Shown here in pieces: positions 35,308-44,644 of a stretch of 64,000 nucleotides of DNA (positions are counted from its first letter, which is position 1; every line of letters begins with the position of its first letter). The notes beneath the pieces were generated by a model. The model was not told the origin of the DNA. It saw only the letters and a list, made by a program, of their open reading frames with translations, and did no database searches. The translations under genes and the position numbers were made by a program. Location of the stretch: NCBI GenBank assembly GCA_036835375.1, contig DAITMB010000003.1:21682-85681 (forward strand). Direction: 5' to 3'. The DNA comes from JANQTF01 sp036835375 (GTDB lineage Bacteria > Bacteroidota > Bacteroidia > J057).

Positions 35308-36075
35308 ATGAGCGAACAGGTCGTGATAAAGCCCGTCAAAAGAATTCTCATCTCTCAACCGGCTCCCACAGAAGCTGATAACCCCTACGCCCGGATTGCC
35401 AACAAATGGGGCATCACCATCGACTTTCGCAAGTTTATTCAAGTCGAAGGAGTAGGCGTCAGCGAATTTCGCAAGCAGGGAATCAACCCACTGGACTTTG
35501 GATCCATCATCATTACCAGTAAGGTAGGTGCCGATCACTTTTTTCGCCTCATGGAAGAAATGAGGATCGAGATGCCAGCCGAAACCCGCTACTTCTGCGT
35601 GGGGGAGGCTATCTCCAAATACTTGCACAAGTACATCGTCATTCGCAAGCGAAAAATCCACGTGGCCGAGCGCACGCCCATGGACCTCATGCCGCTGATC
35701 CAAAAGCACAAAAAGGAGAAATACCTTTTCCCTTGTAGCGACGTGACCCGCAATGATTTGACCAAGGCCATCCAGCAAGCCAATATTTCTGTGACAGAGT
35801 CAGTCATGTATCGCACGGTGTCTTCCGATTTGTCGGACTTAAAGGACATTTTCTACGACATGATCTGTTTTTACTCCCCTTCTGGGATTGAGTCCTTGTT
35901 TAAGAATTTCCCTGATTTCAAACAAAATGACACCCGCATCGCGGTCTTCGGTTCCACCACAGCTCAGGCTGCGCTGGAAGCTGGACTTCGAATTGATGTC
36001 GAGGGACACCTCGCGACTTCCATGATCGCAGCCATCGAAGCGTACTTGAAGAAGACAGGGCAAGAAATTCAATGA
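35308..36075 (+). CDS. hemD: Uroporphyrinogen-III synthase
   Basis: 255 residues from ATG 35308 (MSEQVVIKPVKRILISQPAP); an upstream ATG at 35257 adds 17 residues unlike the family. It closes the tetrapyrrole ring with inversion of ring D, for haem synthesis. Bacteroidota HemD features are visible: FGSIIITSKVGADHFFRLME, RYFCVGEAISKYL, YDMICFYSPSGIESLFKNFP, and the end RIAVFGSTTAQAALEAGL. Sequence conservation in HemD is always low, but the pattern and the DUF4271 and porP neighbours agree. There is no other hem gene nearby. Confidence 0.9.
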   Translation: MSEQVVIKPVKRILISQPAPTEADNPYARIANKWGITIDFRKFIQVEGVGVSEFRKQGINPLDFGSIIITSKVGADHFFRLMEEMRIEMPAETRYFCVGEAISKYLHKYIVIRKRKIHVAERTPMDLMPLIQKHKKEKYLFPCSDVTRNDLTKAIQQANISVTESVMYRTVSSDLSDLKDIFYDMICFYSPSGIESLFKNFPDFKQNDTRIAVFGSTTAQAALEAGLRIDVEGHLATSMIAAIEAYLKKTGQEIQ

Positions 36076-36255
36076 TCTCAGGGATCTAAAGAGTAACTTT
36101 TTTGCCCGGCTTCATTCATAGGGGAAAGGATCGACAAGACCCTGATTACTCGGGCTGAAAAACGCCATTCCCCTAACCTGAAAACCTCCTTGTTTGGTTT
36201 ATATGGAAAATATACGGAGATTTAGAGGATCCGAAATCACCGTCACGTGGTAGAT

Positions 36256-37227
36256 ATGAGAAACCTTGCGCTGACCCTCCTTCTTGTGGCTGGGGTCTAT
36301 TCTATTGGCACTGCACAAGTTTTTGTGCAGAACACCATGTACAACTACAACCGCTTTGTCTATAATCCTGCGGCGGCAGGATTAGGGCAGGTAGGCCTGG
36401 CAGATGGGATGAATCTCACCCTCTTAGGCCGCCTTCAGTGGTTAGGAATTGACGGAGGGCCTAATCTCTCCGCGATCAATTTTCACAGTCCCATAGAGAG
36501 CATCAGCTCTGGCCTCGGTGCCTCTATTCTCAGCGACCAGCTCGGCCCCCTCACCACTACGGGACTCAACGTGGCCTATGCCTTCCACCAGCCCATCGGG
36601 AGAAATACCCTCAGCTTTGGAGTGAACGGGGGCATGTTGCAAAAGTCGTTGAATGCTAATTGGCAGTACTTCGGAGATGAAGACCCTCGAGTACCCCTGG
36701 GGCAATACAATGCCAGCCTCATCGTCCCGAGTCTCGGCGCGGGAATCTTTTTTAGGGGAGCTGACGACAGATATTTCGTTGGAATCTCGGGTCAGGACCT
36801 TCTGGAACCCTCCATCGACGACTTATTATTATCGACATCAGGTATGGAATCGAAGGTAACGCGCACATTTTACCTCAGCGCAGGCTATTCCCTCGAGATC
36901 AACAAGAAGTCGAGTATCGATCCCCAGGTGTTTCTTCGATACGATGGGACAGGGCTTCCGCAAGCAGATCTTTCGCTCTACTGGAACTATAAGCCTGTCG
37001 TGTTTGGTGGGTCCTATCGGTTTTTCAACGATTCCTTTTCTGCCATCTTTGGCGTCAATGTGTTGGACAGAACCTTCATAGCGTACTCCTACGACTATAC
37101 ATTGAGTTCTCTGAATGCACTTCGGGATGTCTCTAGCCATGAGTTGATCATCTCATTTACCTTCCCTACGAAAGGATCCGAGGCAGGAAAAGTAAAGGAC
37201 ATTCTGGACAATGTGGATGACCGATGA
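36256..37227 (+). CDS. porP: PorP/SprF family type IX secretion system membrane protein
   Basis: 323 residues from ATG 36256. Signal peptide MRNLALTLLLVAGVYSIGTAQ, then the PorP/SprF signature QNTMYNYNRFVYNPAAAG with Asn-Pro-Ala-Ala. An outer-membrane barrel with repeated amphipathic strands follows (LSYRF-like FGGSYRFFNDSFSAIFGV, YSYDYTLSSLN). It ends with ELIISFTFPTKG and a charged periplasmic tail. In P. gingivalis porP heads the porPKLMN cluster, and here it lies 212 bases before gldK. PorP/SprF proteins attach secreted proteins or link the trans-envelope ring to the outer membrane. Confidence 0.93.
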   Translation: MRNLALTLLLVAGVYSIGTAQVFVQNTMYNYNRFVYNPAAAGLGQVGLADGMNLTLLGRLQWLGIDGGPNLSAINFHSPIESISSGLGASILSDQLGPLTTTGLNVAYAFHQPIGRNTLSFGVNGGMLQKSLNANWQYFGDEDPRVPLGQYNASLIVPSLGAGIFFRGADDRYFVGISGQDLLEPSIDDLLLSTSGMESKVTRTFYLSAGYSLEINKKSSIDPQVFLRYDGTGLPQADLSLYWNYKPVVFGGSYRFFNDSFSAIFGVNVLDRTFIAYSYDYTLSSLNALRDVSSHELIISFTFPTKGSEAGKVKDILDNVDDR

Positions 37228-37363
37228 TTCGTTTTCGATGAGGATTCGCGAAGAGGTATTTCCCCCTTGTTAAAAAACAGGTGTTTTTACTTTCGCCAGA
37301 TTCAATATTCTTTCTAAACTAGCGTAATAATTCCCGAGTGAACTACTCTTCGACTTTTTAATC

Positions 37364-37386
37364 GTGGGACTATTGGGCAATCCCAC
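37364..37386 (+). promoter_or_regulatory. Small hairpin in the leader of gldK
   Basis: Arms GTGGGA and TCCCAC with an 11-base loop, 53 bases before the gldK ATG at 37440. No T-run follows, so it is not a standard terminator; it may structure the leader of the secretion operon. Confidence 0.3.
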
Positions 37387-37439
37387 ACCTCCCATTTCAA
37401 TCTCAACAAACTGCTTACCTATTGAAATTGAGCGCAGAT

Positions 37440-38522
37440 ATGAAACAGGCACTCTTCACACTCACTCTCCTGTCTTTCGTCGCAACAGGATGCGGGCTGT
37501 TCGGCGGCAAAGGTACAGGTCACCACGGTGAGCTTACTGGCGTAATGGACAGACCAGAGTGGGATCAATACCAACCTATGGGTATGGTATATATCCCCCC
37601 CGGCAGCTTCCACATGGGCCAAAACGACCAAGATGTACCCTATTCGCAGATTGCCCATAACCGGCAAATTACGATCAGCGCGTATTTCATGGATGAGTAC
37701 GAAATCACCAACAACCAGTATCGTCAATTTGTGTACGGCCCCGGTGCTGAAGAAACAAATGCGGTGCAGGAAAACGGTGCGCTCGATACGATTGACCCAC
37801 GCTTGGCGGAAATCATCGTTCCTGACACGAGTGTCTGGATTCGCGATTTTGTCTATGCTTACAACGAGCCGCTGATGGAAAATTATTTCTGGCACCCAGC
37901 TTTCGATTTGTATCCCGTTGTAGGGATCAACTGGTATGCTGCGCAAGAATTTTGCAAGTGGCGAACCGCACACTTGAATCAGTATCGTGAAGAGAAAGAA
38001 TTGGCCCCAATGCCTCGTTTTCGGCTCCCTACCGAAGCTGAGTGGGAATATGGCGCACGTGGCGGTTATGAGCATAAGCTCTATCCTTGGGAAGGGCCTT
38101 ACCTCCGCAATTCCAAAGGATGTTTCCTCGCCAACTTTAAGCCAGGTCGTGGCGATTATATTGCCGATAACTTCGAATACACAGCGCCTGTAGGATCTTA
38201 CTTCCCCAATGATTATGGCCTATATGATATGCCAGGGAATGCTGCTGAGTGGTGTGAAGACGACTTCGAAGAGTCAGGTTATTCTTATGCACACGACCTC
38301 AACCCAGTGTACTACAATCCCCGCATTTCTCAGGACAAGCGTGAGCCAGGTTCTGGCGTGAAGCTTCGTAAAGTGATCCGCGGCGGTTCTTGGAAAGATA
38401 TCGGCTACTTCCTCTCCAATGGTACTCGCACCTATGAGTATGCCGACACCGCCAAAGCTTTTATCGGATTCCGTTGTGCCATGACCGTCATCGGTCGATC
38501 TGGAGCCGTGAGTGGCTTCTAA
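37440..38522 (+). CDS. gldK: Type IX secretion ring lipoprotein GldK/PorK
   Basis: 360 residues from ATG 37440; the frame also opens at TTG 37422, but the ATG begins a clean lipoprotein signal (MKQALFTLTLLSFVATGC). The body is a formylglycine-generating-enzyme (sulfatase-modifying) fold: GMVYIPPGSFHMGQ, YEITNNQYRQF, PVVGINWYAAQEFCKW, FRLPTEAEWEYGARGG, MPGNAAEWCEDD and VIRGGSWKD. This is the GldK architecture. With GldN it forms the periplasmic ring below the outer membrane. It is followed by gldL after 132 bases that contain a hairpin. Confidence 0.95.
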   Translation: MKQALFTLTLLSFVATGCGLFGGKGTGHHGELTGVMDRPEWDQYQPMGMVYIPPGSFHMGQNDQDVPYSQIAHNRQITISAYFMDEYEITNNQYRQFVYGPGAEETNAVQENGALDTIDPRLAEIIVPDTSVWIRDFVYAYNEPLMENYFWHPAFDLYPVVGINWYAAQEFCKWRTAHLNQYREEKELAPMPRFRLPTEAEWEYGARGGYEHKLYPWEGPYLRNSKGCFLANFKPGRGDYIADNFEYTAPVGSYFPNDYGLYDMPGNAAEWCEDDFEESGYSYAHDLNPVYYNPRISQDKREPGSGVKLRKVIRGGSWKDIGYFLSNGTRTYEYADTAKAFIGFRCAMTVIGRSGAVSGF

Positions 38523-38568
38523 TTCTCCAGATTTTTTGGCCTTTGTTTTGACAAGTATGAATTTCAAA

Positions 38569-38592
38569 GGTGTAGCCAAACGGGTTACACCC
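38569..38592 (+). promoter_or_regulatory. Intercistronic stem-loop between gldK and gldL
   Basis: GGTGTAGCC and GGGTTACACC can pair (six perfect pairs GGTGTA/TACACC plus a short inner stem) around AAAC. It is followed by a pyrimidine stretch CCTTCTCCTCT but not a T-run. It could adjust the ratio of GldK to the motor proteins by attenuation or RNA processing. Confidence 0.35.
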
Positions 38593-38654
38593 CTTCTCCT
38601 CTGTGACTACCATCACCATCAGGCAACAAAAAGCAAACTTAAAGGAACGTTCAA

Positions 38655-39431
38655 ATGGCAAAGAAAAAAGGTCTTAAGTCTCGTACCGGTGTATTGGTGC
38701 TTAACTTCATTTATGGCGCAGCCGCAGCCGTTGTGATTGTGGGTGCCTTGTTTAAGATCCTTCACTGGAACGGCGCCAATGAAATGCTCATCATTGGGAT
38801 GTTTACTGAAGCATTCGTATTCATTATTTCTGCTTTTGATCCCCCTGCAGATGATTACGCTTGGGAAAAAGTTTATCCACAGCTCGAAGATCCAAACGCT
38901 GTGGCAGCAGAACTTCCAGACACAAGCTGGACACAATCTTTATCGCAACTCGATGGATCTGTGTTTGGTGATCTTTCTCACACACTTTCTGGACTGAATG
39001 ACAATGTAGGCAAACTCTCTGTCGTCGCTGATGCCGCTGGCGCTACCAACGACTACGCAGAAAAAATTCGCACCGCCTCTGGAAAAATTGATTCGCTCAA
39101 TCAAAGCTACTCTGTGGCTGTGGAGTCTATGAGTGGATTTGCCAATGCTGCAACCGACGCTCGGGCCTACCACACTCAAGTACAGGAAATCACTAGAAAC
39201 TTGAGCTCTTTGAACTCCATCTACGAATTGGAACTTCAGGACGCCAAGACTCACTTGAAATCTCTCAATCAGTTCTACGGAACCATGACTGAGGCCATGC
39301 AAAGTATGGTGGATGCAAGTAAGGATGCCGAGCAGTACAAAACTGGCATGGCATCTCTTAACCACAACCTACAGCGCCTCAACAATGTCTATGGCAACAT
39401 GTTGAACGCCATGTCCGGGGGGGCAAAATAA
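38655..39431 (+). CDS. gldL: Type IX secretion motor protein GldL/PorL
   Basis: 258 residues. Two membrane helices lie near the N-terminus (about 14-35 and 43-62). The family motif FKILHWNGANEML joins them, and helix 2 carries Glu52 in GMFTEAFVF, the equivalent of the essential GldL glutamate of the proton-driven motor. A long cytosolic coiled-coil-rich region follows (YAEKIRTASGKIDSLNQSYS, LKSLNQFYGTMTEAMQSMV). With GldM it makes the rotary motor that powers secretion and gliding. It lies 61 bases before gldM. Confidence 0.96.
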   Translation: MAKKKGLKSRTGVLVLNFIYGAAAAVVIVGALFKILHWNGANEMLIIGMFTEAFVFIISAFDPPADDYAWEKVYPQLEDPNAVAAELPDTSWTQSLSQLDGSVFGDLSHTLSGLNDNVGKLSVVADAAGATNDYAEKIRTASGKIDSLNQSYSVAVESMSGFANAATDARAYHTQVQEITRNLSSLNSIYELELQDAKTHLKSLNQFYGTMTEAMQSMVDASKDAEQYKTGMASLNHNLQRLNNVYGNMLNAMSGGAK

Positions 39432-39492
39432 TCCTTCGGGACCTTTCTCTCACATCATTCAGTGACTATTCACCTCTAAATCGAGAAAGAAA

Positions 39493-41217
39493 ATGGCTTC
39501 AGGAAAAATGTCTCCTCGGCAGAAGATGATCAACATGATGTACCTCGTGTTGCTCGCGCTTCTGGCGATGAACGTTTCCGCCGAAATCCTCAATGCGTTT
39601 GAAAATATCAAACGGAAATTGTTCGAGTCCTCGGTGGAAGCAAAATCAAATGCAAACGACTTCATGTCTGCGATGTTGGCGGAGATTAATGAGGAAAAGA
39701 AGACGGGAGTTGTCAAAAATTTGGGCCTGATTGATACTATCAATGCCCTCCGCGGTGAAACAGCTGAGATCCTTGCGATCCTTGACAATCACATTCGCGT
39801 CATGCAGGACTCCATCGCAGGAGTAGATCCTGAGACTGGCAAGTTGTTGAAGAAGGATGAGACCGAGGCCAACCTCCAGTATTGGATGGGCAAAGGCAAG
39901 GCGCAAGAACAGAATGATAAGCGTGGCGATGGACAAGGATTCGTGCTTCACGGACAGCTTGACAACTACGTAAAATACATTGTGGACCTTCACAACTCCC
40001 AGATCAAGTCTGGACTCGACTCCGCTGGAAACAGCCGAGCAAGCAGCAGACTCGATCTTAGTAAAGAGCTTCTTACTCACGATCCCGATCCTGAGATGTT
40101 GCAAGATGGAGGAAACAAGACTTGGGAACGTTACACTTTTGAGGGGCCTGTCATCGCCAACATGGCGACTCTGGAGGCTATCAAACTCGACGTATTGCAA
40201 AAGCAGAAGAAGGCACTTGACATCTTGAACGAGCGACTTGGGGTTGCTACTTTCAAAGCTGACAAGGTCGTGGGACTCGTTGCCCCCGATGCTGTGATTG
40301 TTCCGGCAGGCTTGCAGTTCAAGGCACGGTTGTTCGCTGTATTATCTTCCGAGAGCATTACCCCGACCTTCTCTACGTCTAATGGAAGTATCACACCCGA
40401 TCCTGACAACAAGAGCATCGGCGTGTTGACTGTGCCAGCATCCGGCAGTGTCATTGCTGCTAACAAAAATGAAGGCAAGCAGAGCTATCGGGCCATGATT
40501 CGGGTACCAAAAGCTACCGGAGGATTTGAAGACCTTTCCGTTGAAGGAGAATTCACCGTGCGTAAGCCAGAGATCGTTGTGACTTCAGCGGCCATTCAGA
40601 TTTTGTATGCCAAATGTGCCAATGATGTGAATATTGACGTGCCTGCCTTAGGAGAGGCCTACAATCCCCGGATCACTGGAACCAACGCGGAGATCATCCC
40701 GAATCAGCAAGCGAAGACCAAATTCAGGATTGTGCCAAGTGCTCGTACTTGTGTGGTCACGGTCAACTCCAATACCAACGGTCAAAATCTGAAGATTGGC
40801 GACTTGACCTACAAAGTCATTCAACCGCCAAAGCCCAGCATCGACATCCGAATCAACGGACAGAGAAGTACAGGGGCTCCCGTTCCCAAAACATCAAATG
40901 TGCAAGTAGCCCTTGTTCCAGATGAAGACTTCAAAACTTCGCTGCCTCAAGATTCACGTTATACCATCTCCACCATCAAAGTTCTGGCCCAGCTTTCTCT
41001 CGGACCCCCGCAGGAAGTGAACACCGTGAACGTCAATGGTGCGGATGCGACCAGACCAATCAATGTACCCCTCGGAACTGAAGTACGGCAGTCCCGACCA
41101 GGTACAACGGTGTTCATCAAGATCACAGATATTTATCGGATTAACTTCAAAAACGAGCGTATCGCAGATCCTAGGTTCACCGAACTTGAAAAGACTTTAT
41201 CTTTTGTCGTACGGTAA
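39493..41217 (+). CDS. gldM: Type IX secretion motor/shaft protein GldM/PorM
   Basis: 574 residues. One N-terminal membrane helix (MSPRQKMINMMYLVLLALLA, with the conserved Arg9 at its start) inserts in the GldL ring. A periplasmic shaft of four domains follows: a helical D1 (about 40-220, ending ALDILNERLGVATFKADKVV), then beta domains including APDAVIVPAGLQFKARLFAV and GGFEDLSVEGEFTVRKPEIV. The length and order match GldM. It transmits motor rotation to the GldK/GldN ring. gldN follows after 18 bases. Confidence 0.97.
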   Translation: MASGKMSPRQKMINMMYLVLLALLAMNVSAEILNAFENIKRKLFESSVEAKSNANDFMSAMLAEINEEKKTGVVKNLGLIDTINALRGETAEILAILDNHIRVMQDSIAGVDPETGKLLKKDETEANLQYWMGKGKAQEQNDKRGDGQGFVLHGQLDNYVKYIVDLHNSQIKSGLDSAGNSRASSRLDLSKELLTHDPDPEMLQDGGNKTWERYTFEGPVIANMATLEAIKLDVLQKQKKALDILNERLGVATFKADKVVGLVAPDAVIVPAGLQFKARLFAVLSSESITPTFSTSNGSITPDPDNKSIGVLTVPASGSVIAANKNEGKQSYRAMIRVPKATGGFEDLSVEGEFTVRKPEIVVTSAAIQILYAKCANDVNIDVPALGEAYNPRITGTNAEIIPNQQAKTKFRIVPSARTCVVTVNSNTNGQNLKIGDLTYKVIQPPKPSIDIRINGQRSTGAPVPKTSNVQVALVPDEDFKTSLPQDSRYTISTIKVLAQLSLGPPQEVNTVNVNGADATRPINVPLGTEVRQSRPGTTVFIKITDIYRINFKNERIADPRFTELEKTLSFVVR

Positions 41218-41235
41218 CTCTTTCACTTGGAAGAA

Positions 41236-42132
41236 ATGAGAAGATTCGCAATCACCGCTTTACTCCTGGCAGGTTTTGGCCTCAGCTCCATGGCCCAGAT
41301 CGACATCCGTCCAGATGATCATTTCTGGCGTCGCAAGGTGGTCCATCGTTTGGATCTCCGCGAGAAAATGAATGTCCCTTTGACAAAACGCGAGAACAAG
41401 TTCTATACGGACGAGTCTCAGTTTGCTCAAAAGGACGGCCTCGTGATGGCACTGTTCAATGGTTTGAAGGAAGGACATTTTGTTGCCTATCACCCCGATA
41501 GCCTCAAGACACCTTTGAGCTACGAAGAGGTACTCCAGCGGATCAACACCTTCAATGGTGCGTTTACCAGCGATGGTTTCGACGATGGCTTTGGAGCAAG
41601 CTTTGACGATGCTGGCGGAGACGGTGGGCTTGGCGGTGAAGACGATGGATTTTTTGGCGGAGGTGGCTTCGAAGACGATGGCTTCTCTGACGATGGATTT
41701 GACGATTTTCCTGGGGACGATCTAGGTGGCAGCGCAGCTGGGCCAATGCTTGGCGGTGGCGACTTCGATCCTGCTCCATTCGAGAATGTGATCCAATTCG
41801 TGGAAGACCAAATTTTCGACAAAGTCCGGTCTGACATGGTCTATAACATCCAGTTTTTCGAAATCATTTGGACTGATCCAGGTGAAGTATTGGAAGATAA
41901 GTCACTCTGCGTCATCGCTTACAACGACGCCGTGAAGGATGCATTGGACAATGCTCAGTGGAAGAATCGCTTCAACGATGCGGAGTACAAGACCCTTCGG
42001 GAAGTATTTGAATTGCGTCTTTTCTCCAGCTTTATTATCAATGTCTCTGGTGCAGGATCTATCACGCTGCAAGAGGCTGAATATCGCCGGCAGAAAATGG
42101 TGGAATTTGAGCACCACCTTTGGAACTACTGA
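41236..42132 (+). CDS. gldN: Type IX secretion ring protein GldN/PorN with an acidic Asp/Gly/Phe-rich insertion
   Basis: 298 residues from ATG 41236 (TTG 41227 is in frame). Signal peptide ends SSMAQ. The N-terminal domain has RPDDHFWRRKVVHRLDLREK and the C-terminal one VRSDMVYNIQFFEIIW, DALDNAQWKNRFNDAEYKTL, and EVFELRLFSSFI, all GldN-like. It partners GldK in the periplasmic ring. Between TPLSYEEVLQRI and FENVIQFVEDQIF sits a stretch at about 113-178 made nearly only of Asp, Gly and Phe with recurring DDGF units. I do not recall this in characterised GldN. It keeps the reading frame. A terminator follows directly. Confidence 0.94.
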   Translation: MRRFAITALLLAGFGLSSMAQIDIRPDDHFWRRKVVHRLDLREKMNVPLTKRENKFYTDESQFAQKDGLVMALFNGLKEGHFVAYHPDSLKTPLSYEEVLQRINTFNGAFTSDGFDDGFGASFDDAGGDGGLGGEDDGFFGGGGFEDDGFSDDGFDDFPGDDLGGSAAGPMLGGGDFDPAPFENVIQFVEDQIFDKVRSDMVYNIQFFEIIWTDPGEVLEDKSLCVIAYNDAVKDALDNAQWKNRFNDAEYKTLREVFELRLFSSFIINVSGAGSITLQEAEYRRQKMVEFEHHLWNY

Positions 42133-42153
42133 TTATCAAATCTGATTACATAC

Positions 42154-42190
42154 GACCTCCTACGCCTTCGGGCTTGGGAGGTCTTTTTTT
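42154..42190 (+). terminator. Terminator of the gldKLMN operon
   Basis: GACCTCC (42154-42160) pairs with GGAGGTC, with an inner GCC-TTCG-GGC stem, followed by seven T. It lies 21 bases after the gldN stop and runs straight into the N gap. Confidence 0.9.
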
Positions 42191-42290
42191 NNNNNNNNNN
42201 NNNNNNNNNNNNNNNNNNNNNNNNNNNNNNNNNNNNNNNNNNNNNNNNNNNNNNNNNNNNNNNNNNNNNNNNNNNNNNNNNNNNNNNNNN
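42191..42290. other. Assembly gap (100 N)
   Basis: Exactly 100 N, the conventional placeholder for a gap of unknown size. The real distance between the gld operon and uvrC, and whether genes lie there, is unknown. The flanking 42291-42483 holds no recognisable gene. Confidence 0.98.
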
Positions 42291-42483
42291 TTTATTATTT
42301 TCACTAAACAGCGCTTGATCCTTGGTGCTATCAGTAAAAAGCGAGATGTTTTAGCCCTGTATCGTCCGGTTTTGTCCGCTTTGAGGGATCAGCATTTACT
42401 TTTCGGGAAAGGTGGGGAATGACGGTTAGCCAGAAAAGTCGAGACAGATCTGATACCGCAGCCTTAATTTAAGCCATAAGAAT

Positions 42484-44313
42484 TTAAATCACCCCGGCGT
42501 CAATCGCTTGCCGAATCAAGGTCGCACGATGGGTCCCAAGCTTTTCCTCTAAAAGCGACTTATCTGCTTCTTTCAGCTTTTTCAGAGACTTAAACATCCC
42601 CAAAATCTCTTTTTCCGCTTGAGGTCCGATTCCCTTGATGCTCGTGAGTTTGGAGCGCTGACCTTCTGCCTTGGACCGCACATCTCGGTGAAAAGTGATT
42701 GCAAATCGGTGGGCCTCATTTCGCAATTGCTGTATGAGCTTGAGACCTGCATTTCGCTTATCGATGTGCAAAGGAAATGGATCCCCCAGCCGATAGATTT
42801 CTTCTAAGCGTTTTGCGATGCCGATCACGGGAACTTTTCCAATCAAGCCCAATTTTTCGAGAGAAGTCGCTGCAGCATTTAGCTGGCCTTTTCCGCCATC
42901 GATCAAAATGAGTTTGGGCAATTCTCCTCCTTCCTCCAGCACTCGACTGTAGCGCCGAAAGACGATTTCTTCCATGGAGGCAAAGTCATCAGGCCCCTCC
43001 ACCGTCTTGATTTTGAAATGGCGGTAGTCTTTTTTGCTCGGTTTACCTCCCTTGAAGACGACGCAGGATGCCACAGGCGAGCTTCCCTGGAAATTTGAAT
43101 TATCAAAACACTCAATGTGATCTGGCGCGACTTCCATGCGAAGGGCAATCTGCAACTCTTCCACCATGATGTCGCCCAGACTTTTTCGCTCTTGAAAATT
43201 TTGCTTATACAGCTTTTCAGTTAGGAGAGTCTGGCAGTTTTTCAAAGAAAGATCTATCAAATGCTTTTTGTCGCCCCGCTGTGGAATGGAGACCGAAAAC
43301 CCTTCTGGAATGCTGAACTCTGGAAGGGATACGTTGGTCACCACCTCTTTTCCAAAGTCTGGGTTATCAGCCATCATGTGAAGGAGGGTGGCCAAGAGAA
43401 TCTCACTCTCGTCTTCTTCATTTTTCCGCTTGATTTCCCAAGAGTGCGTCTGCACAATGGCGCCATCCATGACGTGAAAGTGATTGACCACAGCCAAGTG
43501 CTGCTCGATCTCCACTGTGATGACATCCAAATTCCCAATCGACTCGGACACCACGGTGCTCTTCTGCTTATAAGTCCGAAGTCTTTCCAGCCGCTTTTTA
43601 TACCATTCGGCCTTTTCGAATTCATAATTTTCTGCCGCTTTCTTCATCTGCTCCTCCACTTGCCGCAACACAGGCCCAAGGTGGCCTTTGAGAATGTGCC
43701 TGATCTGGTTGATTCCATCCTGGTAAGATGCTTCTGTTTGCAGATCCTCGCATGGCGCGAGGCAATTGCCTATTTGGTATTCGAGGCAGCGCTTGAATTT
43801 TCCGGCTTTGATGTTTGACTCCGACAAAAGAAAGTTGCAGGTCCGAAGGGGAATCAGCCCCCGTACCAGGTGCAAGATGGCTTTCATGGTCGTCACGCTG
43901 GGATAGGGCCCGTAATAGCTAGAGCCGTCGTCTTCCTTGTTTCGCGTCGCAAATACCCGCGGAAAGCGTTCCTTTTTAATGCAGATATACGGATACGTTT
44001 TCCCGTCCTTGAGCAGAATATTGTACTTCGGCTGATGGTTTTTGATGAGGTTGTTTTCCAACAGCAGGGCTTCCACCTCGCTGTGTGTGACCGTGTAGGC
44101 AACATCGAAAATCTGATCCACCATCTTGTGAATCCGATAGCTGTGCCCCCTCCCCGCCATGAAATAGGAGGATACACGCTTTTTGAGATTTTTGGCCTTG
44201 CCAATGTATATGATCTTCCCTTTTGAGTTCGAAAACCGATACACACCAGGATCCTCTGGTAGGTTGCGGACTTTCTGCATCAATAACGTTTGTTGCTCAG
44301 AATGCTGGCTCAT
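42484..44313 (-). CDS. uvrC: Excinuclease ABC subunit C
   Basis: 609 residues from ATG 44313; a further ATG 11 codons on is also possible, and the frame extends to 44355. The N-terminal GIY-YIG nuclease reads DPGVYRFSNSKGKIIYIGKA followed by NLKKRVSSYF. A UvrB-binding helix pair lies around YEFEKAEWYKKRLERL. The RNase H-like nuclease part has ECFDNSNFQGSSPVASCVVF and LILIDGGKGQLNAA. Helix-hairpin-helix units at the end include SIKGIGPQAEKEILGMFKSL. It makes both incisions in nucleotide excision repair. It stands alone. Confidence 0.96.
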   Translation of the reverse strand: MSQHSEQQTLLMQKVRNLPEDPGVYRFSNSKGKIIYIGKAKNLKKRVSSYFMAGRGHSYRIHKMVDQIFDVAYTVTHSEVEALLLENNLIKNHQPKYNILLKDGKTYPYICIKKERFPRVFATRNKEDDGSSYYGPYPSVTTMKAILHLVRGLIPLRTCNFLLSESNIKAGKFKRCLEYQIGNCLAPCEDLQTEASYQDGINQIRHILKGHLGPVLRQVEEQMKKAAENYEFEKAEWYKKRLERLRTYKQKSTVVSESIGNLDVITVEIEQHLAVVNHFHVMDGAIVQTHSWEIKRKNEEDESEILLATLLHMMADNPDFGKEVVTNVSLPEFSIPEGFSVSIPQRGDKKHLIDLSLKNCQTLLTEKLYKQNFQERKSLGDIMVEELQIALRMEVAPDHIECFDNSNFQGSSPVASCVVFKGGKPSKKDYRHFKIKTVEGPDDFASMEEIVFRRYSRVLEEGGELPKLILIDGGKGQLNAAATSLEKLGLIGKVPVIGIAKRLEEIYRLGDPFPLHIDKRNAGLKLIQQLRNEAHRFAITFHRDVRSKAEGQRSKLTSIKGIGPQAEKEILGMFKSLKKLKEADKSLLEEKLGTHRATLIRQAIDAGVI

Positions 44314-44644
44314 ATTGGCGCTCAGGGCTGGAGTTGGGACTAGATCAGAAGACACGAGGCTCGACAGAAAGTCGAGAAGACGAGGACAGAGTTTATAGAA
44401 TGGGAGATTCGTTCGTTGACACCACGCATGGTCAGTCAGTGTAACGCTCCAATGTAGAGCAAGTAAATTTACTCTTTTCCAACCGAAATGTGATCCGGCA
44501 CCCGCGTGAAAATTGGATCACGTGACGTGCGAAGGCCTCTGCTTTAGACTGTTGCCCCCACTCGCTGAGACTCGCTGCGGACACCCGGTATGAATAATTG
44601 ATAACTTACCTGCTTAGATCTAGTTCAAGAAGTAGGATGATAGT
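44314..44644. other. Intergenic region upstream of uvrC
   Basis: About 330 bases between divergent uvrC and a small membrane-protein gene. I see no RNA gene, repeat or clear promoter pair. Confidence 0.4.
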
